Positions 33,501-45,907 of a stretch of 64,000 nt of DNA are shown here, piece by piece; the first letter of the stretch is position 1; the number at the start of each line of letters is the position of its first letter. The stretch comes from Karalla daura (Eukaryota > Chordata > Actinopteri > Chaetodontiformes > Leiognathidae). Where the stretch lies: NCBI GenBank assembly GCA_029224185.1, contig CM055191.1:12514188-12578187 (forward strand). The letters are read 5' to 3'. The notes under the pieces are model-generated. The model was not told the DNA's origin, searched no databases, and saw nothing but the letters and a program-made list of their open reading frames with translations. A program made the position numbers and the translations under genes.

Positions 33501-36500
33501 AAAGTGAAAATAAAGAGACAACATCATCTTTGTACACTGGTGTCATACTAGTAATGTCTAGTAACCCTAAATCAACAAAAGCAGCAAGGTTTTCATTTCT
33601 CCCACAAAATAATTGTACTGATGTGTTATATTTTTCTCTTTTTCAGACATGACCAGACATCCGTCGACTGACTCTACCCCAAGTGACAGTGGGTCCTCCC
33701 CCTGTGACAGCGGTTCTAGCCCCTCTCCTAGCACTCCTCAGAAGCTACTCCCAGCATGCACCTCTCCATTTGGACCAAGGATATTTCATACAATACCCAG
33801 CTCGTCTGGTACTCCGAGGCCTCAGCCTGAAGGCTCTGACCAGCGCAACACACCCAGATTGTCTGGGAAATTGGGCGGTCATGGACCATGTGGCCGCCAC
33901 GTCCCTGTTAAGATGGAGAGAATCAAGGTGTATTGTATTAACATGCTTAAAGTGTTATGGCACAAGCATTTTAGTGGTATACTATTAAGAGGCATACAGA
34001 TAACTTACCTGTCTATACATTGTGTTTTTCCCAGGTCCTGACTGGTTCTGAGGTGGAGAGTGACTATCAAGAACCACAGACAATTGACACTCGGGTGGTG
34101 ATGGGTCAAGAGACGCTACTCAAAACAACCGAGATTCGCAAAGTGAAACCCTTGGTTGAGCCAAGTGGTCAAGCTATCCCATTACCAGGGGTCCCAAGTT
34201 TTTCAGATTTCCAGTCACAAGAAAAAGTGGCACAACAGGAACCCAAAAAAGAGCAAAGGCAAAGCCCTAAAAAGGAGCAGGATCTGCAAAAAGATCCTGT
34301 GCAGACTGCACCTGTACTCCCCACCACTTTTCACAGTCCCAAATGCCCCTCCACCTCCTCATCCTCATCCTCCTCCTCCTCCCCAGAACCAGTCACAACA
34401 GATGACAATTTGATAGTCAACCAGGAAGAGAGTCAAACCCTTTCTCAAGATGAAGTGCCTTCCCTCTCTTTCTCTGAGCTGGCCTGTCCAGTTGCTTTGT
34501 CCTTCTCTGAGCCCTCCTATGCTGTTGACCCACTGCGAGTGGGAATGCCCTCGTCGCTTGATCCCGACCTGTACTACACTGCCCCGTCCACCCCTATCAA
34601 GATGGCTTCCTGCTCTTCGCACCTTAAACATCACTCTTACCCTGGCTCTCCAGCCTGCCCGCTCTCGCCTGGCTCTCCCTCAGACAGCGAGGACCTCTGT
34701 TCCCCTCTCACCTCTCCCTCTGGCTCTTATATCACAGCCGAGGGAGGCAGCTGGACCTCCTCTTATACGTCGTCCACCTCGCCCTCCACTTCTCCAAACT
34801 TGCTCCTCACAGAAGAAGCACAGGAGGCTCCCGCTTGCTTTGTGGGCTCCTTATCGGAAATCGGAGATGAAGTTGGGGAGGAAAAGGGACGGGCAGGTCC
34901 AGATCGGGGGGAAGTAAGGGCCAGTGACTTCTGCCTGTACCGTGCTGAGGATTATGTTGTAAATTCACAAATGGGGATAACAGGGACAGTGATTCTGGAG
35001 GAGGATGAAGGAGTAAAAGTGGAAGAAACAATGTCCAGAGAAAGTTGCCGTCCATGTTGGGTGACTGAGGACACATCTCCACAAAGGAGCAGCAGCAGCC
35101 GTAGCAGTGACTCCCAGGAGGATGGGGGAGAGTCCGAAAGCTCTCTCTGTCCTCTAGATGAGGCTAGTGCAGGGGGAGTGGAGTACAGCAGGTCCATGCA
35201 GACTGGCCTGAAGTTGCAGCTGGAAGCATGCATATCACAGGAACATTATGGAGAGATGGATGACCATTCAGATCTACCCTGCACTGCCTTGACTCCTGAT
35301 ACAGAGAACATGACCATGGCCTCGTCCAGTCTCAGCCCTGACTCACCCATCATACCCCTGGATGCCTTCTGCCCTGGAGCTTTCGGAGGCCTCGGCCCCA
35401 GTTCTTTCATATTGTCCCAGGCTGCCTGTGCTGATGATGTACCAGAAGAGGAGAGGATGATCCCGGCCTCTCTCATCTCCTTTCCTCTCCACACAAGCCT
35501 CATCTTTAAGGCTGATTCAATGGAAATCACACTCTTCCCCACAGAGGATGAGAATGAAATGGGAGAAGTCAATGACAAAAATGAAAGAAAGGATGTCAAT
35601 GCTTATGCTGCTGGAGAAGAGGAGGCAGATGTTGAAGACGATGATGACGATGACGACGATGATGATGACGACGATGACGATGATGACGACGAAGATTCTG
35701 ATTATGATGATGTGGATGGAAATGCTAATGGTGCTGGTGAGGAGGCAAAGGTGGAGGTGAAAGTGGTGGAGGAGGAGGGACGGGAGGAGGAATGTGACAG
35801 CAAAGCAGTGGAGGATCCTTCAGATGTGGACAGCTCAGCTTCTTTCCTACATTCGCTTTCAGAGTCATCCATCAACGAGGGTTTGGATGAGTCCTTCTGT
35901 TTTCAAGATGATACAGATGACTCATTTGATTCTTCCTCCTATAATGGAGAGGAAGATGAATGTTTATACAGCACCGAAAGGCATGCACAATCCCTGGAAC
36001 CCCCACCACTGGATAGACCGACACCAACTGAAGTCCAGCCAGAACCTGTGCAGGAGTCTACTGCTCAGTCAGGTCAAGCAGCACCTGTGCACACCGAAAT
36101 GAGTACAGACGAACAAGCAGATCATCCAGAAACCGTCTGTCCCTCAGAAGCCACTGCTGCCCAGACTGAAGGCAACAATACAGAATCCAAACCTGTGGAT
36201 GAACCGAGACCCCCTGGACCTCAACTGGAATATGAACTGGAAACTACTCATGACGGAGGTCAGACAAACCATTTGCACATGCAAGAGAGCACTGACAAAT
36301 CAGTGGAACACCAGGAGTCATCTGGTTGTTCAGAAACAGTTTGCTCTCTGCCAGAATCCTCTGATAACCCGGGTGAGACTGAGGGTGAGAATGAGAAGAT
36401 GGATATCTCTGAATCTTCCAACACAGTTGAACAGCCTAAAGACAGTGATAGTGATAATCCCTCCACTGCAGCTCCTGTTGCCATAAATACTGCACCTGAC

Positions 36501-39500
36501 CCTGCCGTTGAGTCTCCCATCTCTCCTCCTCCTGCCACATACACGCAAGAAACAACAGACCTTAACAGCAATGACCTTCCACAAGAAGTGGCTGAGGAAA
36601 ATCAACAGGTGGCAGATACTGATTCAAGCACTTTTTCAAGGGAGGAACCCACAGAGGAGCTAGAAAGAGACTCTTTCAAACTGCTCATCAAGCCTCGTCA
36701 TTATCGGCCTGAAAGCCACAAGACTGTAGGTGCAAGCAGACTTTTGTTATCAAAGTCATTTGCCAATAAATCTGATAAACCTGGTGGGGCGGAGGCCATG
36801 TATCAGTCCGGTAATCACAGGGAGTCTGACACTGAGCTTGACCAGAAGAATGGTAATGCATCAGCTGAGTCTACCAGTGTGGAGAGCAGAAACACAGATT
36901 CTAGTTCATCTCTGAACATGCCTACTGCCACTAATGACTTGAATAAAGGTGTTCCACTACTCTCCTGCCCCAAAGACCCCAGTCCCAATCCCAGTAATAT
37001 ACCAGTATCTGCTTCCCCAGAGATCATCTCAGAGCTTGCAGACAATTTGGCCCTGACACCTGAACACTGCCCTGGTGACTCTGCCCAGGAGAACCTGAGG
37101 GAAAACACCCTGAGTACAGATGATGGGGCTCTGGGCGCTGTTGGATCTCCACACTCTCCCCTTGCCATCTCCCCCAAGAGGGAAAACTCAGAAACGGACA
37201 CAAGCAGAGAGATGGCACATGGAGCCAGTGCGTGGAGTGATGACAGGATTGGGCTGGGTTTCAGTCTAGGTTTAGCATCTGGGGCTGAGTTTGGAGTCTG
37301 GGGAGCAGGGGAGTCTCTCTCTCTGTCTCTGGGGAAGAAATATGAGTTGGAGGCAGAGAATCTGCTTATGTGTGACACAGAGGGACAAAGCATACAGACA
37401 ACAGTGGCTCTTAACACGGGCAGTGGAGTATGCAAAAACGATGACAATGATCTGGGTTCTGCTCTGGATGAGGAGGATAACAACAGTCTGAGTGGAAGCA
37501 GGGACCGGATGGCAGATGAGCAAATGCAAGAAGAAGGAGCCTCTGAATCCAACTTGACCCACTGGAAATCTATCGAGGAGATCTCAGAAGCAGGAGGAGG
37601 AGAGGATGGAAGCTCCAGGTTCCCAGAGGACGATGTCAGTAATCTAAATCCGGACAATGATGGAGATAACACAGACACACAAATGGAAGACACTTGGAGG
37701 AATTCTGATAATAACAATGAATCAGCGTTTGACTCCTTGGAAGTAACAATGAGTGGAGGTTTAAATGCTCTCTCAGAGGAAGTAAGAACCCAGAGTGTAA
37801 GTGTCAGAGAGTCTGTATCCAATATTCCACTTGACGAGATGCCATCTCAGGTTTCTGACACAAATCCTGCTGAAGATCAAAAACAAACCGACACCTCCAC
37901 TAACCTGACAGCAGACAAAACACAGATGCCATCTACAACAGATGGTATCTGTAGCATCTCAGTCTCTGACGCTAATGCGAACAAAGCTGGAACAAACAAA
38001 AGTCCAGAGAGCAAGAGGATAACTCCAGACAGTAACACAACATTTTCTTTGATGCAAGGATCCTTTGGTTCTTTCACTCCTAGATGTAAATCAAATGAAT
38101 CCAGACTGAGCAGAGCTTGTAAAGACAAGATGGAAAATACTGGTGTCCAGTCCCAGCAAGAGATGGTTGAGCCTCAGACTGGAGGCCAAAGTCAAGGTGA
38201 TGTCAGTCCTGTGACGGACAAGCTTACAGATGAACCAAAGACTAAAGATGCCTTTAAAGGACAGCAGTGTATTGCATGTATCTCAGGGGAAAAAGATAAA
38301 GAAGAAAAATCAGAGGAGAAAGGTGAACAGAGAGGTGAGCAGCCACGTAAGAACAACAAAAAGGAGAGAAAACTCTCTCCTGGCACTGAACAATTCGTGT
38401 GTCACACCCCTAAAGGTGAATTTTGCACAGACAAACCAGTTGCTGCTAAAAAAGGGAGAAGAGGAAGACAGAATAAACAGAGGACATCTCAGTCAGGAAA
38501 TAACGCTGAGTCCAGCCCTGAATCTGGTCATGATCCAGAGAAAAATTTAAACATCACAGCAAGTGGACTGTCAAAGAGAAATGCAGACAATTCTGAAATT
38601 AAGAAAGAGGAGAAGGAAAACAGCAAGGCTTCATCCTCTGCCTGCCAACAGAGTACATCTGGGAAAGACACAGCTGAGTGTGGTTCACAGATACAACTCG
38701 ATAACAGTCCTGATGTCAGAAGTCCTGGCCATGGGTACTGCAGCTCTACCATGCGTCCCACAGACAACCTTAATATCACACTGGCAATGAACCAAGAATT
38801 AAATCAGAAACATGAAGTCCTTGGTAACATACCTCTACCTGATAATCAGAGAGCAATCACAGTGGACATCAATGACAACAATATAGATACTGGCAACAGT
38901 CCACCCATCCAGGATACAATATTGCACTCATCGGCTTCACTTTCATCCCCTAAATTACCCATTTCCTCCTCCACCCCTCCATCTGCCTCATCAGAACCAG
39001 AGGAAGATCTTCGTAAACCCGTGCAGGAATCCCAACCTGTCCTCGCAGCTGAACCACAACCTTCCCCCTCTGTTTGCAACACAACCCCAGTGCTTCGCTC
39101 TACATCCCCCACAACAAAAGAAGCCAGCAAGTCCAAGGTTCTCCCTCCTGCCACTACCACATCATCCGCAAACATCTCATCAACCTCATTCTCCACTGCC
39201 TTGCCGCAGAGTCTGTCCCAGCCTACCCAGGAGTCATCTTCACCTTCGTCTGAGACTCTAGCAACACCAGGAAGTGTTGCTGACCCGGTCTCACGTCTGC
39301 AGTCTCAGTTCCAGTCACAGTCTCAGCCTAATCTCAACATCCAGCCTCATAAGCAAGTTAAGCAAGGATGCACAAGGAGCACACAAGACAGGTGCAGAGG
39401 TGAGTCAAGCGGTGGTGTGATGTCAGATTCGTAAAACGTGTTAAAAAAATCTCTTTTGTCCTTGAGTTCTGTCGTCAGTGAAACACTGCTTTGAGCCTTG

Positions 39501-42255
39501 AGCTAAATTGTACCACTAGAGTGTTTTGAACCAATACAAAAGGTCAAATGTAAGGTCAATGTTAAGAGTAAACATGTGCTCTGAAAGGTCCCATTCTGGG
39601 TGCGGATGAAACAGACAGTGAGGACGATGGTGGAATCCAGCGACCCGGTCACAGATCCCTGCCCAGAGGGGCTGCAGGAAACCGAAATGGAAGCGTGCAG
39701 AAAGACTCGACTCCATCCAGTCAACGAGAAATACAACCGTACCGTGCCCCACAGATAGCCGACAGGCAGCCAGGGTGTCCGATCCCCCACAGCCACAAGC
39801 TCTCTGAAGAGACCGACTTAGCCTTCAAGAACAATTGTGAGTTGTTTGTGACCTCATGTGGGACGTAGCCGTCAGCATTAGGAATCCCCTAAATTTCCCC
39901 CACTCGCTGTGTTATGCATGCCTCCCCATTCTCCTCTATCCTCTTTTCATCTCTTTTTCTGCGACAGTGAGCCCACTGATAGACTGTGTTTCATTTCCAT
40001 ACATTTGAATGTCAATTAGTGAGGAGGACAGAACAGCATGAACTGGCTCAGCTTTTATGACAGATAACATCAAAAGAGTTACATTTTTACATGCATTTTG
40101 CTGCATGCTCACTGTTTGAATTATGGATGAAAAATGCTGCATTATTTCCACAGTGTATTGCATATAATGTAAAAATCACATATGATGAAGACATAATTGA
40201 AGTAATTTTCCATGGTCTAATTAAATTCCTTGGCACTGATTAGATTAGCTTTTGGGTTGTTTTAATGAGCGCTCTTCATCAGCATGGCACTAATGAGATA
40301 TATTCACCCTGCCCCAATTCCTTCCACTATGGTGATTAGTTTTTATGGCAATAAGGATATAACACATGCTTCATTTACATGTACTTTAAAGTGACTGCTT
40401 GGTTATAGGTTCCATATTGGCTTCCTGCAACGAATCTGAGAGTGAGGGGTCAGTGCCAGAGCTGGAGGAGTCAGAACCGCTGAGACCATCAGAGCCGCAG
40501 GTAGGTCTTTCGACGCCTCTTCGCTGAACATCACATCCTCCTCCTCCATTATCTTGCTGTATCATTTCGAAAACCTGTAATTCAAGAGGTGGCAGTTTGC
40601 CATCTGCACAGTTTGCTGCTACACAGACTATGTTAATCTTTACCTTTACTATTTTCATAAAAAAACTAGTCTGTTCAAACTCCCTGAAATCCTGACATGA
40701 CATGCTTCAAGCAAGGGCAAGGAAAGTGTAGAAAATGGACAAAATTTCACTCTTCCATGTCCCTATGCTTTCAGTTGGTGAGGTCATGTTGTTTTCTCTT
40801 TATTTTCTGCTATTAACAAGCTGCTGTTGCTACACTACACCAGGCACGCAGCAGAAAATAAAAATGCCTGGCAACATCAAAATAGATGCAGGAAAAAATA
40901 ACCTCACTGTAAGAGCATTATGATGATGGGTAAAATCATAATAAATGACAGATAATTGATCACATTTTCTCTTTGCTCAGTCCATCTCCTCTGCAGATGA
41001 AGGGCTGAACAGACCAAAACAGAGTCGCAGTGAGAAGAAGGCCCGCAAGGTAGTACTACGACATGATAAAAAACAGACTACAAATGCAGTTATTCTGGAA
41101 CTACTCAATTTGTGCTCTTATGTCTGTTTACTCTCTCTGCATGCTGTTTTCTTGTGCAGGCCATGTCTAAACTTGGCCTGAAGCCAGTCCATGGTGTCAC
41201 TAGAATCACCATCCGAAAGTCCAAGAGTATCCTGTTTGTCATCAGCAGACCGGACGTGTTCAAAAGCCCTGCGTCAGACATCTACATTGTATTTGGGGAG
41301 GCTAAGGTAACTTACTCTCTTTTTCTCTGAGGCTTCATAAAATGTGTCCTATTACCTCTCATTCTCTCTCCTCTCGTCTCCTCTCAGATTGAAGACCTGT
41401 CTCAGCAGGCTCACAAAGCAGCTGCAGAGAAATTCAAGGTGCCTGTGACCTCGTCTCCCTTGGCCCCACCTGTACCGCCCAGCCTCACTATTAAGGAAGA
41501 GAGCGAGGAGGAGGAAGAGGAGGTACCTCCTGTCACACAGTCTCACCCAAGATACATTACCGTGCTGTGAAAATCGTTTAATCTGCCGTGAACTCACTTT
41601 CTCCCTGCTTTCCTGCACATCAGGTGGACGAGGGAGGTCTCGAGCAGAGGGACATCGAGCTGGTGATGGCTCAGGCCAACGTGTCACGAGCCAAGGCCGT
41701 CCGAGCACTGAAACACAACAAGAATGACATTGTGAATGCCATCATGGTGAGGAGGGTGGAGGGCAGCCAGGGGGGGGGACTGTGTGGTGGGGGGTGATGG
41801 ACTGAGTGAGAGAGGAAGAATGAGAGGGTAGAAGGAGGGCAGATGGTGCACAAAATAATGAGTCATAGCCAGCGAGCAGGGGAGTGCATGGAGGGGAGGG
41901 CGAAGGAGCAGGAGCAGAGGACAAATGACAAGGATTTCTACCCAGTAACTGAGCAACTTCAACTGTGGAGTAGGTCATCAGTACAGCTAGATGCCCACTA
42001 GATGGCAGAAACAAAACACACTGAGATAGAAAAAGTAATATGAAGTGAAACCTGCTGCTGTTACAGCTTGGTACGATTTGGTTTCTGTTGGGATTTCCTG
42101 TTTTTTGTATGTTCTATAGTATATCTGACGGTATATCACCATTATTTCAATTTTTAAAGATTTGATCATTTTACCTTGTTTCTCTTTCAGTCACTTTTTG
42201 TCTCTCTCTCTCTCCCTCTGTCTTGCCGTCTCTTTTTCAGGAGCTGACCATGTGA
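30532..42255 (+). CDS. nacad: NAC-alpha domain-containing protein 1
   Basis: Large paralogue of the nascent-polypeptide-associated complex alpha subunit; NAC binds nascent chains at ribosomes, while NACAD's own role is poorly known. Ten coding exons, phases consistent: 30532-30616, 33647-33927, 34035-39399, 39588-39836, 40409-40500, 40981-41049, 41160-41306, 41388-41522, 41624-41746, 42241-42255 (TGA), giving 2186 aa. It starts MPGESAHRS, like the MPGEA start of NACA/NACAD. The giant exon keeps NACAD-type islands (VVMGQETLL, DLYYTAPSTPIK, SPSGSYITAEGGSW, ERMIPASLISFP, SASFLHSLSESSINEGLDES) in a very acidic Ser/Glu/Thr-rich background with an Asp run. The NAC domain (SKLGLKPVHGVTRITIRKSK) and C-terminal UBA (RDIELVMAQANVSRAKAVRA, ending ELTM) occupy residues about 2048-2186. 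Those islands, the human NACAD-like exon plan and the position next to tbrg4 argue for nacad rather than a muscle isoform of naca. Confidence 0.94.
30617..33646. other. nacad intron 1, 3.0 kb
   Basis: Donor GTAGGA and acceptor CTTTTTCAG. No exon was recognised inside. It contains a 45-bp tandem duplication at 32932-33021. Frames here are short and without family similarity; alternative promoters for shorter nacad transcripts could lie here but I see no direct sign. Confidence 0.5.
32932..33021. repeat. 45-bp tandem duplication
   Basis: Two adjacent copies start GTATCCATAGCCAATCTGAT at 32932 and at 32977. About five to seven of 45 positions differ. There are no further copies on either side. 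Confidence 0.9.
34035..39399 (+). other. nacad: Giant 5365-nt exon of nacad
   Basis: A single exon with acceptor CCCAG before 34035 and donor GTGAGT at 39400, contributing about 1788 codons. It is open throughout and would run on to 39434 if unspliced. Composition is dominated by Ser, Glu, Asp, Thr and Pro, and an Asp tract of about 18 lies at about 35636-35692. Short islands near residues 140, 300, 340, 620 and 740 are the only parts that look strongly constrained. The rest looks like disordered, fast-evolving sequence. Confidence 0.92.
41160..42255 (+). other. nacad: NAC domain and UBA exons of nacad
   Basis: The exon at 41160-41306 gives AMSKLGLKPVHGVTRITIRK through DIYIVFGEAK, the NAC beta-barrel. 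The exon at 41388-41522 gives IEDLSQQAHKAAAEKFKV plus an acidic tail. The exon at 41624-41746 gives the UBA, RDIELVMAQANVSRAKAVRA. The 15-nt final exon 42241-42255 encodes ELTM and stop, as in NACA. A preceding exon (40981-41049) supplies the basic QSRSEKKARK ribosome-contact segment. Confidence 0.95.
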
Positions 42256-42365
42256 GCGGTGGGGATGACCTGACTCCTGACCCCTTCCTCCAGCCTATAA
42301 AGCCTAAAATGCCACTGACTCTTCTGTATCGCTGCTACTGTATGTTGCATCCCCAGTACCTGCTA

Positions 42366-42546
42366 AATAAAGTCTGTTCCAACGTGGGCTACGACTGCAA
42401 TCTAAGAATGATTTCACTGAAAAGACAACTGAAAAAATTGAAGCCTGTGTTCACCATTTTGCTCATCTACCTACAAACCCATATCACTACTGTAATAAGA
42501 GTAACGAATAATTTCAAAATATAATCACAACAGCAAAGCCAATAAA
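42366..42546 (+). promoter_or_regulatory. nacad: nacad polyadenylation signals
   Basis: AATAAA occurs at 42366-42371 and again at 42541-42546, 111 and 286 nt after the nacad stop. Either could define the 3' end. Confidence 0.6.
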
Positions 42547-44048
42547 GCACACTGATGACATCTCACTGTAATCTAACAATTTAAAACACACAAAAATATA
42601 TTTTTTTCTTACAAAAGTAAAGATCCAGATGATGAAGTATCCAGTGCTAATCTCTCATGTTTTCTCAGTTGTGATTCCAATAAGCATGAGATTTCAAGAT
42701 GGCCGCTGCATTCCAAACATGTGAGCAACGTGATAAATTGGGATCCATTTCAGCTCTACATTTTTTTTCTTACATTTTTTCTGTATTTCTGCAAAGAGGA
42801 TCTCATTTGGCCAGTAAAACTCAGCAACATGAGTTTGTGTTACTATGGAATCATTATCTTATCTGCTTTGTATCCAGTGGTGTCAGAGATCTGCCGGTGC
42901 CTGTCTCTAGCACACGGAGGGTGCCAAGGAATCGGTTCATAGATATCTGTGGCGATAAATATTGTCAGTGGCATCAGCATAAAGCACTGTAAGCATAAAG
43001 CAATATGTATGGATGCCTCAAATTTGAATATATCAATGTTAATATATTCACATCTAGATATATTCATATCGGAGCTCACCAGTAGACATATACCATTTTC
43101 TGTGCGGTTCCTGTCAGTTTTGTGAGCAACACTGACTACTAGGGTAAAGCTTCATGCTGTGGCCCCATTGTGCTTTACAAGTAATGATGCCCAGATGAAG
43201 TCACCTGCAGGGAAAAATATTCAGGCAGAAAATAAAAAGTTTCTACTTCAGTGCGTTCAAACTTCCATTACTCAATGCCTAAAGCACTTACATTGATTCT
43301 CACTGCCGGGGATAGAACATCGCAGTGGTTTATTTCTAGAGGACATCAAAATGCACTTCTAATGGTTCAAAAGTAGTTTTCAATTGACTTTGGGTATGCC
43401 TTGGAGAGGCATTTTAGGCTAAGGCCTATATTTTAGTGCAAGCAATCGAAAGAGATTCAAAGGCTTTATTTTCATCTATATCTTGACTTTCCCCATGTGG
43501 TCAAAATCTGTTATTCACACTCTAAGATAATTACTTTTTTGGCATTTAATGTAAAAGGCATGCTACATCATCACATACTGCTCATGTGTGACAGAGGCCG
43601 AGGTCTGGGTGAAATTGGGATTGTGAAAACATAATTTCTTGTAATTGCTTTTCAAAAGAAACATTGCTAGAATGCTGCACTGGAATATTACCAAGGCAGA
43701 GGAACAGCGGCCGTCTGCAGATATTAAAGAAATACATTGCATGGCTAAATTGGTTTTTGGACCCAGAAGATTTATGCAGCTTTCACAATGATTCAGACCT
43801 TTAGTACCAACTTTGGGTAAAATTGTTTACATATGTAACTGCTTAGATTATGTAAAACATTCCTATATTAATCATACTCTAGAGAAACATTTCCCCAGTA
43901 CTGTTCAACACACATCTTAAGGTGGTTGTGTCATTAAATTGAGCTACTTTTCTGGTTTATTTTGTTCTTTTTTGAACAGGTTCAAACAGGGCAGGTGACA
44001 TAAGATGATATAGACAGATGGAAAAGCATCTTTGGATTATCTATAAAC
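42547..44048. other. Intergenic region between convergent nacad and glipr2
   Basis: About 1.5 kb without a supported gene. The block 43560-43800 is complex, non-repetitive sequence with a balanced composition and could be a conserved non-coding element. The rest is AT-rich and featureless. Confidence 0.5.
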
Positions 44049-44054
44049 TTTATT
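44049..44054 (-). promoter_or_regulatory. glipr2: Probable glipr2 polyadenylation signal
   Basis: AATAAA on the minus strand (TTTATT at 44049-44054), about 510 nt past the glipr2 stop codon. Confidence 0.55.
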
Positions 44055-44561
44055 ACGCAAAACAGATTAGAACACAAAACACACTCTTGGGATGGCTGGG
44101 TTCAGCTTCGACAAGAGATAGGAATAGCACAGATTCAGAGTGTCGAGTCATCCACTTTGCACACAGCCTGTTTCTTTGATGTACTATTTGTTCATACACA
44201 GGTATTAAGCCCCTGATGGATTGAGGAAGGGTAAAAGCATTGGCATTAATAGATAAAATACCATCACAGGAAATTGAAATGACCATAGAAATCTAGATTA
44301 CACAATCTAAATGAACGCTGGAAATATTTTGTTAGTCATGTCAGTGCAGCAGTGCTTCTTAAAAAGGTGCATTTTCAAATTACAGCCAATTATGGGACTG
44401 AAAGCCTGAGCAGTTCTCCTTATAAAATCCAACCAAGATAGTAGCACTGGTCTCTCCTGGGTGTCCTCTATTGCTGTGCAGGCGGACAACTGCAGACTCG
44501 CCTTGAAAATGAAATCCCTGCCTTCAGGCTGGAGGCAAGTGTTGCTGACATCGAGACATCC

Positions 44562-45856
44562 TCAGGTGGTGATTTTTGCTGGGAGGACGTTGTTCTCAAA
44601 GTGTCCCTGGTTCGTGACATTGCCGGCTGGGAGGTATCTGGCCACTACAAACGAAGAGCCATCTGCCGCCGTGGCCTTACCGACACCCAGACTTTTTGTG
44701 CTCTTCCACACCATCGCTGTGAAATGGCCTGGAGGGCAGAGAGGAAGAAGAAAAGACAAACAGATAAAATGAAAGGTAGTAAATGACGTGACGGTGACGA
44801 TGAACAGCAGACTGTGTTTTAAACTTAGTGTGCACAGACTCAACAGACCCGTAAATATTTACCAGATGTGGAATCATTAAACCCCCCCCCCTCACTTAAT
44901 CAGCCTGAAACCTCTGCTATTACCTAGACTTCATTCCTTCCGTCGTCTTTCAGGCAACTTTACATGAATCAGTGTGAATCAGTGCGATGAGCTCACAAAG
45001 TGTTTCACGTGTGATTAAGTGAAACAGTCTGAGGCGACGGGAAACCATCTGGAGGACTTCAAGGCAGACTGGAAACAGTGTGTGAGCTGTGGGGAGATAC
45101 AGCGGGCTTTCCCCTCAGTGTCCCCACGGCTGGCCACTGAGCCACACCGTCACTGACTGAGGCGGGACATCGACGTGGACATGCAGTAACAGCCCTGCTC
45201 ATGCCTGAATGCGCAAATGTGACACAGAAACTGACAACAAGCAAACAGAAAGTGACAGTGAGGCACAGAGCAAGAAAGAGGCTGGTTGGAATAAATGCAG
45301 CGAAAGTGAAAGTGCCGAGATGAGACGAGGTGAGGCATGAAAATATGTGAGGTGGGAGGTGCTTTATACGGTGTGGCAGGGCGATATTTTACCTAAGTGT
45401 TGCTGTTGCGTTCAGTGAGACGAGCGCGGAGACGATTCTTTAAACGCATCAACACGTGATTACTTTAACATTAATTGGTATACAGATTATATCCGCTGCT
45501 CAGACTCAGACAGACTCCAAAAAGGCTTTGGGAAAATTGAAATTCAGGGAATGTTTTCTCACGGGCCATTGGCCGGCTGATGTGGCTGTCGCACACAGGA
45601 CAGGGAGTGAGAGAGACGTTAAAGCTGCCCCACTAACTTATAATCGCATTGTCCACCATCACCAGGATATTAAAGTGTCAGAAAATTCAAATTGCTTGCT
45701 TAATCCTACCAACGACTCCGACACCCAAAATATTCACTATCATCTGTACCATCAGGGAACTTATCTCAAAACTGTTTCCATCATCCACTTCACAGCTGAT
45801 TGATCAATTAACCAATTAAGTGTCTTTAGAACATAACATGCAATACAGACTCTGTA

Positions 45857-45907
<51 letters not shown>

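Noticed and set aside
36815..37822. 335-codon minus-strand ORF opposite nacad
   Set aside because: Antisense shadow of a Ser/Glu-rich coding exon; Ser/Leu-rich translation with no family similarity.
34020..39434. A single 1804-codon ORF as a stand-alone gene
   Set aside because: It begins inside intron sequence (the ATG precedes the TTTTTCCCAG acceptor) and its tail passes a GTGAGT donor at 39400; splice phase and homology show it is the large internal exon of nacad.
30532..42255. Identity as naca (muscle skNAC isoform)
   Set aside because: The conserved islands in the large exon and the position after tbrg4 match NACAD, not NACA.
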